Origin: Rhizobium sp. 18065
Lineage (GTDB): Bacteria > Pseudomonadota > Alphaproteobacteria > Rhizobiales > Rhizobiaceae
Direction of reading: 5' to 3'
NCBI RefSeq assembly: GCF_902706095.1
Contig: NZ_CACSJP010000007.1
Location: forward strand, 62,001 to 126,000
DNA: 64,000 nt
Shown here: piece by piece, positions 10,537 through 18,545 of the stretch
Layout of the letters: every line of letters begins with the position of its first letter
Numbering within the stretch: position 1 is the first letter of the stretch
The notes under the pieces: model-generated
Seen by the model: the letters and a program-made list of their open reading frames with translations, nothing else
Databases searched by the model: none
What the model was told of the DNA's origin: nothing
Translations under genes and position numbers: made by a program

Positions 10537-10661
10537 CGTTACACTTCGTCATCATATGGTTGCGATTTGCACAAACTATAGTGCTTTATGACGATGTTCC
10601 AGCTTTTTGCCAACGCAGACATGGCGCATCATCCGCTCTCAACCATTTCCAAGGATAACCC

Positions 10662-11597
10662 ATGGCCAAGCAAAACAGAAACGTCACCCTGATCGGTGTC
10701 CCGCTCGAAGAAGGATCCGGACGCGGCGGCTGCGCCATGGGACCGGCAGCGCTGCGCATTGCCGGCATTGCGCCGGCCCTTGTCGATCTCGGTTATGACG
10801 TCGATGACGCAGGCGACCTTCGCCCGGCGCCGGCTTCCGATCTTCCGATCATGGACAAGGCCAAACATCTGGCGATCGTCGGCGCCTTTACACGCGCGGT
10901 CGAGGCTGCAACCTATGACGCTGCGGCCAAGGGATCAGTGCCCGTTCTGCTTGGCGGCGACCACAGCCTGTCGATGGGCAGCGTCTCCGGCATGGCGCGA
11001 CACGCCCACGAAAAGGGTCGCCCGCTCTTCGTCCTCTGGCTCGACGCACATTCCGACTTCAATGCACCGGCAACGTCCCCGTCCGGAAATATTCACGGCA
11101 TGCCCGTCGCCTTTTTCTGCGGCAAGGCCGAGTTCGCCCCGATCCTTGATCCGGCTCGTCCGCTGGTCGACCCGAGCCATGTCTACCAGGTCGGCATCCG
11201 GTCCGTGGATGACGAGGAGCGCCGGCTGATCTCGGAAAATGCAGTCAACGTCTACGACATGCGTGCGATCGACGAAGAAGGCATGGCCGGCATCCTGAAA
11301 CAGATCCTCAAGGACGTCCGCCAGGCGAATGCACTTCTGCATGTCAGTCTCGACGTCGACTTCCTCGACCCGGGCATCGCACCGGGCGTTGGCACAACCG
11401 TGCCCGGCGGCGCAACCTTCCGCGAGGCGCATCTGATCATGGAACTACTGCACGACAGCGGCCTGGTATCGTCGCTCGATCTCGTCGAATTGAACCCCTT
11501 CCTCGATGACCGTGGCCGCAGCGCCCATGTGATGGTCGATCTGGCCGCAAGCCTGTTCGGCAAGCGCATTCTCGACCGCCCGACACAGGCCGGATAA
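10662..11597 (+). CDS. rocF: Arginase
   Basis: 311-residue ureohydrolase converting L-arginine to L-ornithine and urea. Binuclear manganese motifs are intact: GGDHSLSMG, DAHSDFN, HG in the NIHGMPVA segment, and SLDVDFLDP. The arginase-type VELNP follows near the C-terminus. Length and motif order match arginase rather than agmatinase (about 300-310 aa). No ornithine cyclodeaminase or aminotransferase gene follows; the next gene is a chemoreceptor. Probably controlled by the divergent Lrp gene. Confidence 0.93.
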   Translation: MAKQNRNVTLIGVPLEEGSGRGGCAMGPAALRIAGIAPALVDLGYDVDDAGDLRPAPASDLPIMDKAKHLAIVGAFTRAVEAATYDAAAKGSVPVLLGGDHSLSMGSVSGMARHAHEKGRPLFVLWLDAHSDFNAPATSPSGNIHGMPVAFFCGKAEFAPILDPARPLVDPSHVYQVGIRSVDDEERRLISENAVNVYDMRAIDEEGMAGILKQILKDVRQANALLHVSLDVDFLDPGIAPGVGTTVPGGATFREAHLIMELLHDSGLVSSLDLVELNPFLDDRGRSAHVMVDLAASLFGKRILDRPTQAG

Positions 11598-11848
11598 AAC
11601 AGGAAATTATAATTTAGAGGTGCACTAATACGCTTCTTTTTACGTGACTTCGGCCGTGCTGACGCTCAAGCCGGTTGTAAAATTTGTATAAAATGACGGG
11701 CAAATGATCAATCGCTGCGCGAAAGCTCTGATATATTTGAGCGTCTCTTAAGATTTGAGAGCCATAATTGACCCCTAGAAATTGGCGGTTTCCCCTCGAA
11801 TGGAAGCCGCCAATTTTCATGAAACCGTGGTCTACCCGGAGTGGGAAA
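11598..11848 (+). promoter_or_regulatory. Structured leader region of the chemoreceptor gene
   Basis: 251 bp between arginase and the receptor gene holding three successive inverted repeats. They are GCTC-N10-GAGC at 11725-11742, CTCT-N9-AGAG at 11745-11761, and a strong 15-bp hairpin at 11779-11816. An A+T-rich stretch (TTGTAAAATTTGTATAAAAT, about 11674-11693) could hold the promoter. This would place the hairpins in the 5' untranslated RNA. That is inference from sequence only. Confidence 0.45.
11779..11816 (+). other. 15-bp hairpin in chemoreceptor 5' leader
   Basis: AAATTGGCGGTTTCC pairs with GGAAGCCGCCAATTT (one G-U pair) around an 8-nt loop, 32 bp before the chosen ATG. Only four T residues follow, so it could be a weak terminator for arginase, an attenuator, or an RNA-stability or translation-control element. 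Confidence 0.6.
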
Positions 11849-13633
11849 ATGGCATTTCTGATGACGAATACAGGGGACGCAAAATCCGTCCTCGCCGCGC
11901 TGGGCCGCTCCCAGGCAATTATCGAGTTTAACCTCGATGGGACGATCATTACCGCGAATGAGAATTTCTGTCGCACGCTGGGCTACAGCCTGAGCGAGAT
12001 CAAGGGCAAGCACCATCGCATGTTCTGCGAGCCAGCCTATGTGGCGAGCGCGGAGTATCGCGAGTTCTGGGCTAGTCTCGGCCGAGGGCAATTCGACAGC
12101 CGCGAATACAAGCGCATCGCCAAGGACGGATCGGAGATCTGGATTCAGGCCTCCTACAATCCTGTCATGCGCGGCGGCAAGCCTTACAAGATCGTCAAGT
12201 TCGCCACAGACATCACGGCGAGAAAGCAGAAGTCGGCGGAAGACAGCGGCAAGCTGGAAGCCATTTCACGCGTTCAGGCAACGATCGAGTTCACCCCTAC
12301 CGGCGACATCCTGACCGCCAATGAAAACTTCCTCAAGACACTTGGCTACAGTCTGAGTGAAATTACCGGAAAGCATCATGCGATATTCTGTGAAGCGGAC
12401 TACACGCGCACGGAAGACTATCGCAAGTTCTGGCTGACGCTGGCATCCGGTCAATATGTTGCCGAGGAATTCAAACGCATCGGCAAGGGTGGCAAGGTCG
12501 TCTGGATCCAGGCCTCCTACAATCCGATCTTCGATGCCAATGGCCGCGTCTTCAAGGTGGTGAAATATGCAACCGACGTGACCGAACGGGTCCGCGCCGT
12601 CGATGAACTGGCGCATGGGCTGACGGCTCTTGCCAATGGCGACCTGACGGCGCGCATCGAGAACCCTTTCATGCCGGCGCTTGAGAAGACTCGGGTGGAT
12701 TTCAACGCCTCGATCGAAAAGCTGCATCAGGCGATCCGCACCGTCAACGGCAATACCGAGGCCATCGCTGCCGGCTCGTCCGAGATCCGCACCGCTTCCG
12801 ACAGCCTGTCGAAGCGCACCGAACAACAGGCCGCAGCGATCGAGGAAACCGCGACCGCGCTGGAGCAGATTACCCAGACAGTGTCCAACAGTTCCAAGCG
12901 GGCGATCGAGGCGGGACAGATGGTCGGCCGCACCAAGGCTGCGGCGGAGCGATCCGGCGATGTCGTCAAGAAGGCGATCGGTGCCATGGACCAGATCGAA
13001 AACTCGTCGCGCGAGATTTCCAACATCATCGGCGTCATCGACGATATTGCCTTCCAGACCAACCTGCTCGCCCTGAATGCCGGTGTGGAAGCGGCCCGTG
13101 CCGGCGAAGCAGGAAAGGGCTTTGCGGTCGTCGCGCAGGAGGTGCGCGAACTGGCGCAACGGTCGGCCAACGCGGCCAAGGAGATCAAGGCCCTGATCAC
13201 CACATCGTCCGGCCAGGTGAAGAACGGCGTCGATCTGGTGGGAGAAACCGGCAAGGCGCTGGAACAGATCGTCTCGGAAGTCCAGGACATCAACCTGAAT
13301 GTCATCGCCATCGTCGAGGCATCGAAGGAACAGTCAACCGGGCTGCTGGAAATCAACCGCGCGGTCAATGCGCTGGACCAGAACACTCAGCAGAACGCCG
13401 CCATGGTCGAGGAATCGACAGCCGCCAGCCACAGCCTGGCCCGCGAGGCGGCAACACTTCGGAGTCTCGTCGCGCAGTTTAGAATTGGGCAACACTCTTC
13501 GCATATTATACACCAAGCGCGTCCTGATGCCCCTCCTGTTGCATCGCCGGCACGCAAACTCATGGCTCAGGTCGCTCGCGCCGCAGGCGTAGGTGCATCG
13601 GCTAAGGCACAGGAAGGTTGGGAAGATTTCTAA
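11849..13633 (+). CDS. Soluble methyl-accepting chemotaxis protein with two PAS domains
   Basis: 594-residue cytoplasmic chemoreceptor. PAS1 spans about 18-125 and PAS2 about 137-246. They look like recent duplicates, sharing TANENF, TLGYSLSEI, GKHH and WIQASYNP. A HAMP-like linker (about 247-300) leads into the signalling domain (about 320-560) with the hairpin-tip core AFQTNLLALNAGVEAARAGE. There is no transmembrane segment, so it senses an internal signal such as redox or energy state. The last five residues GWEDF match the xWExF pentapeptide that tethers CheR/CheB. Start 11849 (MAFLMTN) has GGAG upstream; the longer reading from 11768 begins inside the leader hairpin region. The stop overlaps the cheW start (TAATG). 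Confidence 0.88.
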   Translation: MAFLMTNTGDAKSVLAALGRSQAIIEFNLDGTIITANENFCRTLGYSLSEIKGKHHRMFCEPAYVASAEYREFWASLGRGQFDSREYKRIAKDGSEIWIQASYNPVMRGGKPYKIVKFATDITARKQKSAEDSGKLEAISRVQATIEFTPTGDILTANENFLKTLGYSLSEITGKHHAIFCEADYTRTEDYRKFWLTLASGQYVAEEFKRIGKGGKVVWIQASYNPIFDANGRVFKVVKYATDVTERVRAVDELAHGLTALANGDLTARIENPFMPALEKTRVDFNASIEKLHQAIRTVNGNTEAIAAGSSEIRTASDSLSKRTEQQAAAIEETATALEQITQTVSNSSKRAIEAGQMVGRTKAAAERSGDVVKKAIGAMDQIENSSREISNIIGVIDDIAFQTNLLALNAGVEAARAGEAGKGFAVVAQEVRELAQRSANAAKEIKALITTSSGQVKNGVDLVGETGKALEQIVSEVQDINLNVIAIVEASKEQSTGLLEINRAVNALDQNTQQNAAMVEESTAASHSLAREAATLRSLVAQFRIGQHSSHIIHQARPDAPPVASPARKLMAQVARAAGVGASAKAQEGWEDF

Positions 13634-14112
13634 TGGCAACCACGATCAGTTCGACAAGTTTCAGCGGGGAAACCCTCGAGATCATCGCTTTCCGGCTTCA
13701 TGATCAGGAATTCTGCGTCAAGACGACCACGATCCGCGAAATTCGCGGCTGGGCTCCGTCGACGCCGATCCCGCATGCACCGGCCGACGTCATCGGCGTG
13801 ATGAACCTGCGCGGCTCGGTGATCCCGATCATCGACCTGGCCTACAAGCTGGGCATGAAGTCGACGGTTGCCAACGAGCGCTCGGCCATCGTGGTTGCGG
13901 AAGTGCACAACATGGTCATCGGCATGCTGGTCGACCGCGTTTCGGACATCCTGACCATTCCGTCCAGCCAGGTTCAGCCGGTGCCGGAAATCTCCGCCTC
14001 CTTCGACAAGACCTTCTCCGAAGGCATCATCGCCAATGAAAACGGCATGATCTGCTTCCTGAACCTCGCCAAGATGTTCAAGGGCAGCGAACTGGAAGAT
14101 CTGGCGGCGTAA
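13633..14112 (+). CDS. cheW: CheW chemotaxis coupling protein
   Basis: 159-residue CheW-domain protein linking receptors to the CheA kinase. The domain spans about residues 17-155 and contains the family core VIGVMNLRGSVIPIIDL and VDRVSDIL. The start codon overlaps the stop of the receptor gene by one base (TAATG), implying translational coupling and possibly a dedicated partner for this cytosolic receptor. No cheA, cheY or cheR is nearby, so it must plug into a signalling cluster elsewhere. Followed by a strong terminator. Confidence 0.93.
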   Translation: MATTISSTSFSGETLEIIAFRLHDQEFCVKTTTIREIRGWAPSTPIPHAPADVIGVMNLRGSVIPIIDLAYKLGMKSTVANERSAIVVAEVHNMVIGMLVDRVSDILTIPSSQVQPVPEISASFDKTFSEGIIANENGMICFLNLAKMFKGSELEDLAA

Positions 14113-14140
14113 TTGCAGGCCATCTTAAGTTAAATATGAC

Positions 14141-14165
14141 AAAAAGCGGCCGATGGCCGCTTTTT
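14141..14165. terminator. Bidirectional terminator between cheW and fdsD
   Basis: AAAAAGCGGCC / GGCCGCTTTTT, an 11-bp stem with a GAT loop. It ends in a T run on either strand, so it can serve cheW (plus) and the fds operon (minus), which converge here. Confidence 0.93.
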
Positions 14166-14214
14166 GCGTCTAATACTTGCGTGGCCATACACACGACTGC
14201 TGATCCCCAACGGA

Positions 14215-14481
14215 TCAGGACGACGACATCTCGGCTGGGTTGTGTGCCGCCACCGGGCCAGGGCGCTGGATCTTCGCGGCGGCCTCGACGACAAGCGGCA
14301 GGAAACCTTCCTGATGCGCATCGATCATCTCGAAGAACCGGCGGCGCATGCGCTGCTCCCAGAACTTGTTGATATGCAGCGCGACACCATCAACGCGCAC
14401 TTCCTGCGGTTGGGACGCAAAAAAGGTGGCGATCTGGTTTGCCATCCGCACCAGCTTTTCGTCAGTGCCGCTATGAGACAT
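14215..14481 (-). CDS. fdsD: Formate dehydrogenase delta subunit FdsD
   Basis: 88-residue FdsD-family protein, beginning MSHSGTDEKLVRMANQIATF and containing the conserved VDGVALHINKFWEQRMR segment. In related operons FdsD is needed for full activity or assembly of the NAD-dependent, molybdenum FdsGBA formate dehydrogenase and is thought to act with FdhD/FdsC in cofactor handling. The start chosen overlaps the end of fdhD by 11 nt and has GGGAG upstream. Last gene of the operon. Confidence 0.9.
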   Translation of the reverse strand: MSHSGTDEKLVRMANQIATFFASQPQEVRVDGVALHINKFWEQRMRRRFFEMIDAHQEGFLPLVVEAAAKIQRPGPVAAHNPAEMSSS

Positions 14482-15298
14482 GGTGGAACACTCCCTGGAC
14501 CACTTTTTCAGACCCTGTGAAAATTTCGAAATCATCGTCGCGGGCAATGCCGATCAGGGTCATGCCCGCCTTTTCGGCTGTGCGGATAGCCAGCGCGGTC
14601 GGCGCGGAAATCGCGATCAGCATCGGACTGCCGAGTGCCGCCGTCTTCTGCACCATCTCGACCGACAGACGACTTGTAACGACAACCGCCCCTTCGGCCG
14701 GTGACCATCCGCCCAGCAGCACGGCACCGGCAAGCTTGTCGAGCGCATTGTGGCGCCCGACATCTTCCCGGATCGCCACCACACCACGGCCGGGCACAAA
14801 GAAACCGGCTCCATGCACCGCACGCGTTTCGCGGTTGAGCTTTTGTCCTTCGGTCAAAAGACGCAGGGCCTCGGCGATCTGCACCGGTGTGAGGGCGAAA
14901 CTGCTGCCCGCAATCACCGGCACCTCGCGCGTCGCCTGTTCGATCGATTCGATGCCGCAAAGGCCACATCCGACCGGACCGGCCATGCGCCTGCGCCGCG
15001 AGGTCAAGGCCTCAGCATTCCCGTCCACCAGGACGATCTGCACATCGATTCCGTCACCGGCCTCGACCACCTCGATATCGACGATCTCGCGCGCATGGCC
15101 GATAATGCCTTCGGCCAGGGAAAACCCCACGGCGAAATCCTCGAGATCATCAGGCGTCGCCATCATCACGGCATGGGTGCTGCCGCCGTAGGAAAAGGCG
15201 ATCGGCACTTCTTCCGGCACGAGACGGTTTGCTTCCGTCATTAGTCCCCGGCGACTGCGGATTTCCCGGACGGCGAGGGTCACGTTGCGGGCGGTCAC
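14471..15298 (-). CDS. fdhD: Formate dehydrogenase accessory sulfurtransferase FdhD
   Basis: 275-residue FdhD/FdsC protein that moves sulfur from a cysteine desulfurase to the bis-MGD cofactor, producing the sulfido-Mo site needed by formate dehydrogenase. The essential CxxC is present as CGLC at 111-114 and the core REDVGRHNALDKL is intact. The start is GTG at 15298 with GGAAGGAG 8 nt upstream; an ATG is not available at this position. Located between fdsA and fdsD, as in other fdsGBA-C-D operons. Confidence 0.93.
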   Translation of the reverse strand: MTARNVTLAVREIRSRRGLMTEANRLVPEEVPIAFSYGGSTHAVMMATPDDLEDFAVGFSLAEGIIGHAREIVDIEVVEAGDGIDVQIVLVDGNAEALTSRRRRMAGPVGCGLCGIESIEQATREVPVIAGSSFALTPVQIAEALRLLTEGQKLNRETRAVHGAGFFVPGRGVVAIREDVGRHNALDKLAGAVLLGGWSPAEGAVVVTSRLSVEMVQKTAALGSPMLIAISAPTALAIRTAEKAGMTLIGIARDDDFEIFTGSEKVVQGVFHHVS

Positions 15299-15396
15299 GC
15301 AGTTAGCTCCTTCCTACCGTTGCATCCGTACCGGCGGCCGCGTCGCGCAGGTCGCGTCAGGGCCAATGGCAAAGAGCCAGATGACAGCGCCATGCG

Positions 15397-18276
15397 TCAC
15401 TCCGCAGCCTCGAGCTTGCCGACGATGCGACGCGAGCGACGGGACAGTTCGTCATAGTCTTCCTGCCATTCGGTCGGGCCATTCGACGGCGAGACCTGCA
15501 CCGCAGTGACCTTGTATTCCGGGCAGTTGGTCGCCCAGTCGGAGAAGTCCGTGGTAATCACGTTGGCCTGTGTGTCGGGATGGTGGAAGGTGGTGTAGAC
15601 CACGCCCGGCGACACCCGGTCGGTCAGCAACGCGCGCAACGTCGTATCACCCGAGCGGCTGGTCAGCTTGATCCAGTCGCCATCCTTGATCCCCCGCTGC
15701 TCGGCATCATGCGGATGCACTTCCAGCCGGTCCTCGTCGTGCCACACTGTGTTTTCGGTGCGCCGCGTCTGGGCGCCGACATTGTACTGCGACAGGATGC
15801 GACCGGTGGTCAGCAGCAGCGGGAAACGCGGCCCGGTGCGTTCGTCGGTCGCGACATATTCGGTGCGGATGAACTTACCCCTGCCGCGCACGAAGCCGTC
15901 GGTATGCATGATCGGCGAGCCCTCTGGATGTGCTTCGTTGCACGGCCACTGCACCGATCCCATCTTGTCGAGATAGGCATAGGAGACATTGGCAAAGCTC
16001 GGCGTGGTCGAGGCGATCTCGTCCATGATTTCAGACGGATGGCTGTAGGTCCAGTTGAGCCCCATCGCCTGGGCAAGCTTCTGTGTCACTTCCCAGTCGC
16101 TGTAGCCGTTCTTCGGGCTCATAACCTTGCGCACGCGGTTGATGCGTCGCTCGGCATTGGTGAAGGTGCCGTCCTTCTCCAGGAAGGTCGAACCCGGCAA
16201 GAAGACGTGGGCGTAATTCGCCGTCTCGTTGAGGAAGAGGTCGTGCACGACGACGCATTCCATCGCGGCCAGACCGGCTGACACATGTTTGGTATCCGGA
16301 TCGGATTGGAGAATGTCCTCGCCCTGGATGTAGATGCCCTTGAACGTGCCATCGACGGCCGCATCGAGCATGTTGGGAATGCGAAGGCCGGGCTCATTGC
16401 TCAGCGTCACGCCCCAGAGTTTTTCGAACGTGTCGCGCGTCGCATCATCCGACACATGGCGGTAACCGGGAAACTCGTGCGGGAAGGAACCCATGTCGCA
16501 AGAGCCCTGAACATTGTTCTGCCCGCGCAATGGGTTCACGCCGACACCCGGACGGCCGATATTGCCAGTGACCATCGAGAGGTTGGCGATCGCCATGACG
16601 GTGGTCGAGCCCTGGCTGTGCTCGGTGACGCCCAGACCATAATAGATCGCGCCATTGCCGCCGGTCGCATAGAGGCGGGCAGCACCGCGCAGGTCGGCAG
16701 CCGGGACGCCAGTGAATGCCTCTGTTGATTCCGGGCTGTGCTGCGGTTCGGCGACAAACGCCGCCCAATCCTCGAATTCAGACCAGTCGCAGCGTTCGCG
16801 AATGAAAGCTTCGGCAAACAGTCCTTCGGTCACGATGACATGCGCCATGGCGGTCATGACAGCAACATTGGTGCCGGGTTTCAGCGGCAGATGGAAGGCC
16901 GCCTCGATATGTGGACTGCGGACGATATCGGTCCGGCGCGGATCGATGACGATCAGCTTGGCCCCTTGGCGCAATCGCTTCTTCAGCCGCGAGCCGAAGA
17001 CCGGATGTCCATCCGTCGGATTGGCGCCGATGACCACGACAACATCGGAATGTTCGACACTGTCGAAATCCTGCGTGCCTGCCGACGTACCGAAGGCCTG
17101 GCCGAGACCATAACCTGTCGGCGAGTGGCAGACGCGGGCGCAGGTATCGACATTGTTGTTGCCGAAGCCGGCGCGGATCAGCTTCTGCACCAGATAGGTT
17201 TCTTCATTGGTGCAGCGCGACGAGGTGATGCCACCGATCGCGTCGCGACCATACTGGTATTGCAGCCGCTTGAACTCGGAGGCGATATGGGCGAACGCCT
17301 CATCCCAGGTCACTTCGCGCCATGGGTCGGAAATGTTCTCGCGTACCATCGGGTTGAGGATGCGATCCTTGTGGCTTGCGTAACCATAGGCGAACCGTCC
17401 CTTGACGCAGGAATGGCCGCGATTGGCCTTGCCATCCTTCCAGGGAACCATGCGCACCAACTCTTCGCCGCGCATTTCCGCCTTGAACGAACAGCCGACG
17501 CCGCAATAGGCACAGGTGGTCACCTCGGAATGTTCCGGCTGACCAATGGCGATGACCGACTTCTCGGTCAGCGTTGCGGTGGGACAGGCCTGGACGCAGG
17601 CGCCGCAGGAGACGCATTCGGACGAGAGGAAGTCTTCGTGCGCGCCGGGTGACACGCGGCTGCCGAAACCACGTCCCTCGATGGTCAGCGCAAACGTACC
17701 CTGCACTTCCTCGCAGGCCCTGACGCAACGCGAACAGACAATGCATTTGGCCGGATCATAGGTGAAGTAAGGATTGCTCTCGTCCTTCGGCATGTAGCGA
17801 GCATTGCTTTCGCCACCTGAGCGCGCCTTGACATGGTTGTCACCCTCATAGCCGTAGCGCACGTCACGCAGGCCGACGGCACCCGCCATGTCCTGCAACT
17901 CACAATCGCCATTGGCAGCGCAGGTCAGACAGTCGAGCGGGTGGTCGGAAATATACAGTTCCATCACGCCCTTGCGGATCTGCTTCAGCCGATCCGTCTG
18001 GGTATGGACGACAAGGCCGGCAGCGACAGGTGTCGTGCAGGAGGCCGGCGTGCCGTTGCGGCCCTCGACCTCGACCAGACAGAGGCGGCAGGAGCCGAAT
18101 GCGTCGACCATGTCGGTGGCACACAGCTTCGGCACCTGGATGCCGGCCTCCATCGAGGCGCGCATGATCGAGGTCCCTGCAGCAACAGTGATCTCGCGAC
18201 CGTCGATGGTCAGCGTGACGGTCTCGCTGGAGCGGGATGCCGGTGTGCCAAAGTCAATTTCCGGAACGAGACCCAT
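15397..18276 (-). CDS. fdsA: NAD-dependent formate dehydrogenase alpha (catalytic Mo) subunit
   Basis: 959-residue catalytic subunit oxidising formate to CO2 at a bis-MGD molybdenum site. The N-terminal [2Fe-2S] domain has Cys 52, 63, 66 and 80, followed by the His-ligated cluster segment DHPLDC. Two ferredoxin-type clusters lie at Cys 178/181/184/188 and 221/224/227/231. A further [4Fe-4S] motif is CAYCGVGC (about 255-262) with Cys290. The active site is Cys383 in RVCHSPTGYG, the Cys (not selenocysteine) form. Soluble and cytoplasmic; passes electrons through FdsB/FdsG to NAD+. It lies 41 bp after a DUF4287 gene. Confidence 0.95.
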   Translation of the reverse strand: MGLVPEIDFGTPASRSSETVTLTIDGREITVAAGTSIMRASMEAGIQVPKLCATDMVDAFGSCRLCLVEVEGRNGTPASCTTPVAAGLVVHTQTDRLKQIRKGVMELYISDHPLDCLTCAANGDCELQDMAGAVGLRDVRYGYEGDNHVKARSGGESNARYMPKDESNPYFTYDPAKCIVCSRCVRACEEVQGTFALTIEGRGFGSRVSPGAHEDFLSSECVSCGACVQACPTATLTEKSVIAIGQPEHSEVTTCAYCGVGCSFKAEMRGEELVRMVPWKDGKANRGHSCVKGRFAYGYASHKDRILNPMVRENISDPWREVTWDEAFAHIASEFKRLQYQYGRDAIGGITSSRCTNEETYLVQKLIRAGFGNNNVDTCARVCHSPTGYGLGQAFGTSAGTQDFDSVEHSDVVVVIGANPTDGHPVFGSRLKKRLRQGAKLIVIDPRRTDIVRSPHIEAAFHLPLKPGTNVAVMTAMAHVIVTEGLFAEAFIRERCDWSEFEDWAAFVAEPQHSPESTEAFTGVPAADLRGAARLYATGGNGAIYYGLGVTEHSQGSTTVMAIANLSMVTGNIGRPGVGVNPLRGQNNVQGSCDMGSFPHEFPGYRHVSDDATRDTFEKLWGVTLSNEPGLRIPNMLDAAVDGTFKGIYIQGEDILQSDPDTKHVSAGLAAMECVVVHDLFLNETANYAHVFLPGSTFLEKDGTFTNAERRINRVRKVMSPKNGYSDWEVTQKLAQAMGLNWTYSHPSEIMDEIASTTPSFANVSYAYLDKMGSVQWPCNEAHPEGSPIMHTDGFVRGRGKFIRTEYVATDERTGPRFPLLLTTGRILSQYNVGAQTRRTENTVWHDEDRLEVHPHDAEQRGIKDGDWIKLTSRSGDTTLRALLTDRVSPGVVYTTFHHPDTQANVITTDFSDWATNCPEYKVTAVQVSPSNGPTEWQEDYDELSRRSRRIVGKLEAAE

Positions 18277-18317
18277 CAGAAGGCTCCTTTGAAATCATTG
18301 GAAAGATTGCGCATGAT

Positions 18318-18545
18318 TCAGATCTCTCCGGCTTGTTTGGTTTCAGTCAGCGTATGCGCCACAAGCGCATTGGCGTGACCATGCCCCAGGCCGTGGGTCT
18401 GCTTCAGCCAGTTGACGATCTGCATATGCGTCAGTCCAGACTGACCACGGACCAGTTCCTTCCAGTGCGCGATCGGCTGACCATAGGTCTTTTCGATCGA
18501 CGGGAAATAGGACGCAGGGCCTTTGACTTTGTTCGCTTCGCTCAT
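18318..18545 (-). CDS. DUF4287 small protein inside the formate dehydrogenase operon
   Basis: 75-residue protein matching DUF4287, with KGPASYFPSIEKTYG near the N-terminus and GLGHGHANALVAH near the C-terminus. It is basic and soluble, with no signal peptide or membrane segment. Its start overlaps the fdsB stop by the ATGA arrangement, so it is translationally coupled to the flavin subunit, and fdsA follows after 41 bp. DUF4287 proteins have no established function and often occur outside this context. Here position suggests an accessory or assembly role for FdsGBA, which is inference. Confidence 0.85.
   Translation of the reverse strand: MSEANKVKGPASYFPSIEKTYGQPIAHWKELVRGQSGLTHMQIVNWLKQTHGLGHGHANALVAHTLTETKQAGEI

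Noticed and set aside
11768..11848. N-terminal extension of the chemoreceptor from 11768
   Set aside because: The added residues translate the leader hairpin and have no similarity; 11849 has a ribosome site.
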